From positions 1,498,759-1,562,758 of the forward strand of contig OX638295.1 of NCBI GenBank assembly GCA_951812345.1: 64,000 bases of DNA. Direction: 5' to 3'. The position numbers and the translations under genes are program-made. This DNA is from Rhodothermales bacterium. GTDB taxonomy: Bacteria > Bacteroidota > Rhodothermia > Rhodothermales > VXPQ01. Position 1 is the stretch's first letter; each line of letters opens with the position of its first letter. This document shows, piece by piece, positions 57,820-64,000 of this stretch. Below the pieces are notes generated by a model. That model saw only the letters and a list, made by a program, of their open reading frames with translations. It was not told the origin of the DNA and did not search any database.

Positions 57820-58563
57820 TTGAGTGTTGCGGATCATACCTTGGAGTCGATGGAGGATGCTTCCCGGGATGCGCCGCTTTTGAGCGTGCGGGCACTTAGA
57901 AAGAGCTACCCTTCCGGGGGCGGCCGGTCTCTGCAGGTGCTCCGCGGCGTGGATTTCGAGGCTCGTTCCGGCGAAGTGGTGGCCATCACAGGGGAAAGCG
58001 GGACCGGGAAAAGCACTCTGCTGCATCTTCTTGGGGCACTGGACCGTCCCGACAGCGGTTCGGTGTATTGCCGGGGGAAGGAGGTGTTCAGCGCGTCAGA
58101 CGAGGAATTGGCCGCATTCCGCAACCGGGAGATCGGGTTCGTTTTTCAATTTCACCACCTCCTGCCGGAGTTTACGGCGCTCGAAAACGTGGCCATGCCA
58201 GCGCTCATTCGCCACCAGCGTCTTTCGGAGGTGCGCGACCGCGCGATGATGCTTCTCCGGATGCTGCATCTGGACGAGCGGGCAGCGCATCGCCCCGGCG
58301 AGTTGTCCGGGGGGGAACAGCAGCGTGTCGCCGTGGCCCGCGCACTCATGAACCAACCGGGTCTGGTATTGGCTGATGAGCCATCGGGGAATCTCGATGC
58401 CAAAAATGCGGCGCATCTGCATGAGGAAATGATCCGTCTTAGCCGCGATTTGGGGTGTACGTTCGTGCTCGCCACGCATAATCTTGCGCTGGCGGCGAGC
58501 GCCGATCGGGTACTACGACTGGAGGAGGGTGTGCTTTGTCGGGAAAAGTTGGATAGCGCCTGA
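57820..58563 (+). CDS. lolD: ABC transporter ATP-binding protein (LolD-like)
   Basis: This 247-residue ATPase has Walker [11 protein letters not shown]-loop [18 protein letters not shown], signature [15 protein letters not shown] and Walker [13 protein letters not shown]. The [19 protein letters not shown] segment is typical of LolD/MacB-type exporters. A TTG at 57820 follows a good ribosome-binding site (AGAGGGGG, 6 bases upstream); ATG 57850 is an alternative. The permease (LolC/E) is not adjacent. Assignment to lipoprotein release is likely but not proven. Confidence 0.85.
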   Translation: MSVADHTLESMEDASRDAPLLSVRALRKSYPSGGGRSLQVLRGVDFEARSGEVVAITGESGTGKSTLLHLLGALDRPDSGSVYCRGKEVFSASDEELAAFRNREIGFVFQFHHLLPEFTALENVAMPALIRHQRLSEVRDRAMMLLRMLHLDERAAHRPGELSGGEQQRVAVARALMNQPGLVLADEPSGNLDAKNAAHLHEEMIRLSRDLGCTFVLATHNLALAASADRVLRLEEGVLCREKLDSA

Positions 58564-58681
58564 CCACTTCCTGCATTGTAGCGGCGTCCGCTGTTTCCGT
58601 TTTGGAGAACGCGCGAGGCATTACGGCGTTACATTTCTTTTATGGTTTCTACCGTTACGGTCACTATTCCTCCTGTGTATT

Positions 58682-59677
58682 ATGGTGGACATTCCGGTAC
58701 TGGACAGGGAGGCCGGTTTTATCGACGCGCCCGTCGATCCCATGCTTAATCTGTTTGAGGAAATCGAACGGATGAAGCAGGAAAAGAATGCGGTGCTTTT
58801 GGCGCATTATTACCAGGAGCCGGACATCCAGGACATTGCCGATTATATCGGCGACTCGCTGGGGCTTGCCCGGAAGGCCGCCGAAACGGACGCGGACATC
58901 ATCGTATTCGCCGGGGTGCATTTCATGGCGGAAACGGCAAAGATTCTGAATCCCGGACGGAAAGTATTGCTGCCGGACCTGAATGCCGGGTGTTCCCTCG
59001 CGGACTCGTGCCCGGCGCCCGAGTTGGCTGCGTTCAAAAAGCGCCACCCCGGCCACCTTGTCGTCTCCTATATTAACTGTACGGCAGGTGTAAAGGCCCT
59101 CAGCGATATTATTTGCACCTCGTCGAACGCCGCACATATCGTGTCCTCCATTCCGGAGGATCAGCCGATTATTTTTGCGCCGGATCGCAACCTTGGACGG
59201 CACCTTGTGCGCGAAACCGGGCGCGATATGGTGCTGTGGGAAGGGGCGTGTATCGTACACGAAACATTCAGCGAACGCAAACTGCTGCGCCTGAAAGTGC
59301 GTTACCCGGAGGCGCTGGTTCTGGCGCATCCCGAGTGCGAGGAGCCGGTCTTGCGGCATGCGGATCATATCGGTTCCACCACGTCCATTCGCCGTTATGC
59401 CCGGGAAAGCGCGCATGACGCCTTTATCGTGGCGACGGAAGAAGGCATTCTGCACCAGATGCGCAAGGATAGTCCCGAAAAGACCTTCATTCCGGCGCCG
59501 CCGGAAAGTGGATGCGAGTGCAGCCGGTGTCCTCACATGCGCCTCAATACCATTGAGAAAGTGTATCTCTGCTTGCGATTCGAGGAGCCCGAAATACATA
59601 TGGAGGAGACGGTGCGGCGGGCGGCGCTCCGTCCCATCGAGCGTATGCTGGAACTGAGCAAGGGAGTGGGCGCATGA
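58682..59677 (+). CDS. nadA: Quinolinate synthase
   Basis: NadA condenses iminoaspartate with dihydroxyacetone phosphate to form quinolinate for NAD synthesis, using a 4Fe-4S cluster. The 331-residue protein has [50 protein letters not shown] (first cluster Cys), [13 protein letters not shown] and the C-terminal [17 protein letters not shown] region with the last cluster Cys. ATG 58682 starts the conserved part. nadB is not adjacent. Confidence 0.96.
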   Translation: MVDIPVLDREAGFIDAPVDPMLNLFEEIERMKQEKNAVLLAHYYQEPDIQDIADYIGDSLGLARKAAETDADIIVFAGVHFMAETAKILNPGRKVLLPDLNAGCSLADSCPAPELAAFKKRHPGHLVVSYINCTAGVKALSDIICTSSNAAHIVSSIPEDQPIIFAPDRNLGRHLVRETGRDMVLWEGACIVHETFSERKLLRLKVRYPEALVLAHPECEEPVLRHADHIGSTTSIRRYARESAHDAFIVATEEGILHQMRKDSPEKTFIPAPPESGCECSRCPHMRLNTIEKVYLCLRFEEPEIHMEETVRRAALRPIERMLELSKGVGA

Positions 59678-59741
59678 CGGCTGTACAATGCCCCGGGTGT
59701 TTCGCCTCCGGCAGGTCGAACGCACACGATCGGTAGGGCGG

Positions 59742-60596
59742 ATGGCGCGCATCGGTTCCTACGAATTGCATACGATCGAGACAGGTCGATTCGGCCTGGA
59801 CGGCGGCGCCATGTTCGGTGTCGTGCCGCGTGCGTTGTGGGCGCGCCACATTCAGCCGGACGATAAAAATCGGATCCCTCTTGCCCTGCGTTGCCTGCTC
59901 CTGGAAGGGGACGGGCGCGTTATTCTCATCGACAACGGCATCGGCGCCAAGGTCGATGAGAAGTTCGCAAGCATCTATGCCATTGATTATGCCCATACCG
60001 AGTTGCACAGGTCGCTTGATCAGGCGGGTTTTTGTGCAGCGGATGTGACGGATGTCGTGTATACCCACCTGCATTTCGATCATTGCGGCGGTGGTACCGC
60101 GATGGATCGGCACGGCCCGGTCCCGGTTTTCGAGAATGCGCGGTATCACGTGCAGCGCGCGCACTGGGAATGGGCGCGCCGCCCGAACGCACGCGAAGCT
60201 GCGTCATTTATGAAAGAAAATATGGAACCGCTCGAGCGGGCCGGGCAATTGCATCTGGTAGACGGGCCAGGCACGCTTTTTCCCGGGGTCGAGGCGATCA
60301 TTGTGCATGGCCATACGGAGGCGCAGCAACTGGTGAAAATATCCGACGAAGAACGTACGCTCGTTTTCGTGTCGGATCTTTTGCCTACAACGGCCCATTT
60401 GAGGGGAGCCTGGACTGCGTCGTACGATGTGCGCCCGCTTGTGACTCTGGAAGAAAAGGCGCGTTTTCTCGAAGATGCTGTCGACGGAGGATGGCACTTC
60501 TTTTTCGAGCACGACCCGGTGACGGTGGTGGGTACGCCCGTGCGTACGCCGAGAGGCATTGCCGTTGCAGAGGAGCGCCCCCTCGAGGAATTGTAG
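59742..60596 (+). CDS. MBL-fold metallo-hydrolase
   Basis: This 284-residue protein has the metal-binding motif YTHLHFDHCGG (HxHxDH), the later ligand His in AIIVHGHTEAQQ and the Asp in LVFVSDLLPTTAHL. It also has ILIDNGIGAKVDEKF near the N-terminus, as in lactonase-like and Zn-phosphodiesterase-like members. The substrate cannot be inferred. The ATG at 59742 follows a possible site (AGGGCGG). It lies 64 bases downstream of nadA. Confidence 0.92.
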   Translation: MARIGSYELHTIETGRFGLDGGAMFGVVPRALWARHIQPDDKNRIPLALRCLLLEGDGRVILIDNGIGAKVDEKFASIYAIDYAHTELHRSLDQAGFCAADVTDVVYTHLHFDHCGGGTAMDRHGPVPVFENARYHVQRAHWEWARRPNAREAASFMKENMEPLERAGQLHLVDGPGTLFPGVEAIIVHGHTEAQQLVKISDEERTLVFVSDLLPTTAHLRGAWTASYDVRPLVTLEEKARFLEDAVDGGWHFFFEHDPVTVVGTPVRTPRGIAVAEERPLEEL

Positions 60597-60948
60597 GATC
60601 GGCGTATCCTGTAATTGTTTCGTCGAAACTTCACTGGTTGGCGCGCCGCAGGCGGAACCTTGCCGGGCGGGTTTCGTTTTACGTGGATAAAGGGGCATTT
60701 TGGGCCGTCGAATTGGCCGTACGAAGGGGTATCGATTCGTGTAATCGGATGATACCCGATGGTATTCGGTATAATCGGCATAAAACGCCTCCCTCTGTAT
60801 CGCTTCCTTCTTCTTTTCGCCTATCGACCTGCGACTGTTACGAAACCGGGCGGCCTGCTCCGTCCTCGTTCCCTTACCTGTTTTCCTATTTCGTAACAGC
60901 ATGCTTTTCTTCGCCGCGTAAGCGATCCGGCGGGAAAGGCGCGATATC
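60597..60948. other. Spacer upstream of porU with one hairpin
   Basis: This 352-base gap precedes the PorU gene. Bases 60727-60757 form a hairpin: GGGTATCGATT (60727-60737) pairs with AATCG (60743-60747) and ATACCC (60752-60757), with a 5-base loop and a 4-base bulge. No T run follows, so it is not a typical terminator. I see no gene, and the promoter of porU probably lies here. Confidence 0.4.
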
Positions 60949-63900
60949 ATGCGTGTCCGGTTTGCGTTCCTTGCGGTTTTCCTGTGCGTCGTTCGGGCGA
61001 ATGTGTCCGTAGCGCAGGATGTGGATATCCGTACGGTGGAATCTTCTTCGGAGGGCGTGGTGGTGGAGTTTACGGTGGATTGGCCGGCTTCCATGCAGTC
61101 CGTTGCCGATTCGGCGGCGATCGAAACATTTACGATATCTGCTGCCCGCGCGTTGTCTTTTGGCGTACCGGTCGTTTCGGAAACGCTCGAACTGCCGTCG
61201 GGGGATGCTCCCGGTGTTTCACTGGTCGCAACTGCCTACGACGAACTGGATCTTCCTGTCGGGGATACGCTGGTCGTGCAGGAAACGAACGGTCCCGTAG
61301 TATGGCTGGACGGGTTGGGTACGAGCCTGGGGCGGCGCCTCATCAATCTGGGTGTGCGGTTGCTTGTCTACGAGAATGGGGTTGTCCGTCGCTATCGACA
61401 AGTGCGTGCTTCCGTACGCTACGCAAGCGGAGCCGGCAAACAGGGCGTATCTTCCCGTCTCGTCGCATCCCGCCGTAACGACAACCCGCACCTCGCTGTT
61501 GAGGAGAGTGTGCTGGCCGACGGCGTGGTCTACAAGGTTCCTGTTCACACGACGGGCTTGTATCGCATCGACAGGGATTTTCTGGCCGCTCTGCCTGATT
61601 TTCCTTCTCCGGACGCCATCGATCCGGACCGCGTCGCTGTTTACGGAAACGGAGGCGCCCCCGTACCGGGGCCCAATGCGGCGCCCCGGCTCGCGGACCT
61701 GGTCGAGCAACCCGCATACCGCTCGGGCGGCGGCGACGGCAGTTTCGATGCGGGGGATGCGGTGGTTTTCTACGGAAAAGGCCCGTCCGGCTGGACATAC
61801 GGGGAAGAAGGGTGGGAGCATTACGTACATCCCTTTTCCAATGAGAATTATTATTTCGTCAAGATACTGGACGAAGATGCTGCGTTGCCCGTACCCGAGC
61901 CTTTCCCTGCATATACGGGCCTCGAAACGCGCTACGAGGCGGAGGGGCGGCATATGGTGGATTTCGACGAGTACATGTGGAGCAAGGAAAACGGAAGCGG
62001 ACACACATGGGTCATGACCCCGATCCGGGCAGGGGATTCGCGGGTCCTGGTCGAAAATGTGATGTTGCCGGGACTTGTGCAGGGAGTTGTTCGCTACCAG
62101 GCGCGGGTGGCTATCCGTTCCAATCCCGCCGCCACGGTACGCTTCGAAACGGACGGGGCGTTGGCGGCTTCTCTTCGGGCTGCGAGAAGCCTCCCGTTGA
62201 ATACCGGGGAGTTTCCTATCGCTGTACCCGGAGTCGCCGAGTTCGAACGCAACATGGGCGCTAATGAACTCGTGCATCTTTCGCTGAGTCTGGAGGGGGA
62301 CGCTACGAACGATGCACAGGCTGCGGTGGACTGGGTACGGGTGTTTTATCCGAAGCGGCTGCGGGCGACCGGCGACTCGCTCCATTTCAGTACGCCGGGA
62401 GGCGAAACGGGGGCGTTCGAATTCGCCCTCGAAGGATTTGCCGCGGAACCGCTGGTGTGGGATGTGACGGAGCCTGGTCATGTACGCAATCTTGCCGTGC
62501 GGCAGGTCGGGAACGCCTGGCGCGTTCAAGTACAAGTGACCGACGCATCCGCCCCGCGCGAACTGGCGGCGTTTCGTCTGTCGACGGCCCGGCCGCTTGG
62601 CGCAGAAGGCGCGCAACGCGTCGCTTCGCAGAATCTGCACGGCCTCGCCGCGTATCCGGATTTCGTGATTATAACGCCCGATGAATTTCGTGCCGCTGCA
62701 GACGAACTGGCAGAGCACCGCCGCAAGGACGGCCTGGATGTGCTGGTGACGGATATTCGCAAGATATACAATGAGTTTTCCGGGGGGCTTGTGGACGTGC
62801 GCGGCCTGCGCGATTACCTGCGTTTTCTGTACGACCGGGGCAACGAAGCAGGCAAGCCGCTCCGGTATGCCTTGTTCTTTGGAGACGGACACTTCAATTA
62901 TCGGCGCCTGGGCACTGATAACGAGTCTATCCTTGAAAACTGGATTCCGCCCTACGAAACGGAAGAATCGTTCAATCCGATCGAATCCTACACCAGCGAC
63001 GATTACTTCGGCTTGCTGGACGCGGACGAGGGGATATGGGCCTGGACTGGCAGGTCGGAGGTTGTGGGCCGGGAACGCGTCGATATAGGCATTGGGCGGT
63101 TTCCTGTGCAGACCCCGGAAGAAGCCGCCGCCATGGTGGCCAAAATCAAACATTACGAAAATCCCGCCACCTACGGTTCCTGGCGCAAGCAATATCTGCT
63201 GGTGGCCGACGATGGGTACAACGAAATCCGGGCCGTGAAAGAAACGTGGCCGGATCTGCATACGCAGAATACCGATGTGGTGGCCGAACTGCTTGCGCAG
63301 GAGTATCCGCAGATCGATCTGCAAAAGGTGTACGGTATTTCTTACGAACGGAAATTCTCCAACGGCTGGCGTCTGCCTGACGTCGAACGGGACATTCTGT
63401 CCATTCTGGACGACGGCGTACTGGTCATGAATTACAGCGGGCACGGGGGAGAATACGGGCTTGCCCAGGAAAGAATTTTCACCCTCGAGGACGGACAGGA
63501 ACTGCGCAATTACGACCGCCTGCCGCTGTTTATTACCGCCACCTGTTCGTACGGGTGGTGGGATCTGTCCGGGGAGCAAAGCGCTGCGGAAGTGCTCCTG
63601 CTCAACGAGAACGGCGGCGCTATTGCGCTGATGACGACGGTGCGCCTGGTTTACACGAGTCATAATCTCACCCAGTTGAATGTGGGTTTGAACCGGGCGT
63701 TGAACAGGGAATTGTTCAAACCTGCACAGGACGGAAACCCCCGCCGGCTGGGCGACATTCTGGTGAGTACGAAGAATACCCAGGCGGGTTTGCAGGGCAA
63801 CAACCGCAAGTTCAATCTGCTCGGCGATCCGACCTTGCGCCTCGGGTATCCTTCGCGCGAGGCGGTGGTCGAGCAGGTGAACGGAACGCCTGTTGAGGAC

Positions 63901-64000
63901 ACCCCCGCGCTCCGGGCGCTGGACGAAGTAACCATCGAAGGGAGTATTCGCACGACTGGAGGGGCGGTGGATTCAGGCTTCGAAGGGCAGGCGCACGTTG
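60949..64000 (+). CDS. porU: PorU-type C25 gingipain-like signal peptidase of the T9SS (3' truncated)
   Basis: PorU removes the C-terminal sorting domain of T9SS cargo and attaches the protein to the cell surface. The frame runs from ATG 60949 to the window edge (1,017 codons shown). A signal peptide (MRVRFAFLAVFLCVVRANVS) is followed by a long beta-rich region. The C25 peptidase domain is near the right edge, with the catalytic His in LVMNYSGHGGEYGLAQER (His 832) and the catalytic Cys in LFITATCSYGWW (Cys 866). The C-terminus is outside the window. PorU usually travels with porV and other por genes, which may lie to the right. Confidence 0.92.
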   Translation, partial: MRVRFAFLAVFLCVVRANVSVAQDVDIRTVESSSEGVVVEFTVDWPASMQSVADSAAIETFTISAARALSFGVPVVSETLELPSGDAPGVSLVATAYDELDLPVGDTLVVQETNGPVVWLDGLGTSLGRRLINLGVRLLVYENGVVRRYRQVRASVRYASGAGKQGVSSRLVASRRNDNPHLAVEESVLADGVVYKVPVHTTGLYRIDRDFLAALPDFPSPDAIDPDRVAVYGNGGAPVPGPNAAPRLADLVEQPAYRSGGGDGSFDAGDAVVFYGKGPSGWTYGEEGWEHYVHPFSNENYYFVKILDEDAALPVPEPFPAYTGLETRYEAEGRHMVDFDEYMWSKENGSGHTWVMTPIRAGDSRVLVENVMLPGLVQGVVRYQARVAIRSNPAATVRFETDGALAASLRAARSLPLNTGEFPIAVPGVAEFERNMGANELVHLSLSLEGDATNDAQAAVDWVRVFYPKRLRATGDSLHFSTPGGETGAFEFALEGFAAEPLVWDVTEPGHVRNLAVRQVGNAWRVQVQVTDASAPRELAAFRLSTARPLGAEGAQRVASQNLHGLAAYPDFVIITPDEFRAAADELAEHRRKDGLDVLVTDIRKIYNEFSGGLVDVRGLRDYLRFLYDRGNEAGKPLRYALFFGDGHFNYRRLGTDNESILENWIPPYETEESFNPIESYTSDDYFGLLDADEGIWAWTGRSEVVGRERVDIGIGRFPVQTPEEAAAMVAKIKHYENPATYGSWRKQYLLVADDGYNEIRAVKETWPDLHTQNTDVVAELLAQEYPQIDLQKVYGISYERKFSNGWRLPDVERDILSILDDGVLVMNYSGHGGEYGLAQERIFTLEDGQELRNYDRLPLFITATCSYGWWDLSGEQSAAEVLLLNENGGAIALMTTVRLVYTSHNLTQLNVGLNRALNRELFKPAQDGNPRRLGDILVSTKNTQAGLQGNNRKFNLLGDPTLRLGYPSREAVVEQVNGTPVEDTPALRALDEVTIEGSIRTTGGAVDSGFEGQAHV

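Noticed and set aside
61219-63663. Long minus-strand open frame (814 codons) under porU
   Set aside because: It is the antisense shadow of porU, with no family motifs; the plus strand carries the C25 catalytic motifs.

Overview
The window is a 64 kb piece of a chromosome that is moderately GC-rich and densely coding. It most likely comes from the Rhodothermota/Bacteroidota group. The main reasons are a PorU-type C25 peptidase of the type IX secretion system (T9SS) at the right edge, a secreted spondin-type protein ending in a T9SS sorting domain, a large CarB without its usual C-terminal domain, a small DUF4834-like membrane protein, and weak or absent Shine-Dalgarno sequences. The exact lineage (for example Rhodothermales or Balneolales) is my inference.

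Left part (1-16 kb): the 3' part of alaS with an unusual internal insertion; an ECF sigma factor with a probable anti-sigma factor and a Spy-like anchored protein; tRNA-Ser(CGA); a secreted DUF1080 protein; folK; a small membrane protein; a TonB-like protein; the operon carA-carB-psd-pssA-purS (carbamoyl phosphate, phosphatidylethanolamine and purine synthesis); and a metal locus with a ZIP-like permease, a histidine-rich protein and a CDF exporter.

Middle part (16-40 kb): rnhA; obgE-dprA; an RluD-like pseudouridine synthase; hisS-lgt-rRNA methyltransferase; a long leftward cluster hisB-proC-hisH-hisA-hisF-aminotransferase-flippase-HEAT protein, with a strong intrinsic terminator between hisH and hisA; the spondin/T9SS protein; metG; an MscS channel; a glutamate-cysteine-ligase-like protein fused to two CBS domains; and a TPR lipoprotein followed by an EnvC-like amidase activator.

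Right part (40-64 kb): lpdA; an M20 peptidase; a DUF1232 protein; a catalytic M23 endopeptidase; a cobalamin adenosyltransferase; a lipoprotein; an HNH protein; a DUF3592-like protein; thiC-msrP; a TIGR04283-type glycosyltransferase; an amidinotransferase-family protein; gap-pgk; a TPR membrane protein followed by an NtrC-type regulator and a LolD-like ATPase; nadA; an MBL-fold hydrolase; and the porU start.

The most unusual structure is a dispersed family of intergenic repeats of about 260 bp. Its ends are inverted copies of a short motif (AAGGATACTCTGAT-like), and its core is a hairpin. At least five large copies and several end fragments lie in this window, all between genes or at gene edges. 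Some copies are composite, tandem or internally deleted, and some supply stop codons, a start codon or N-terminal codons to neighbouring genes. I see no transposase here, so the family looks like a non-autonomous, MITE- or REP-like element.
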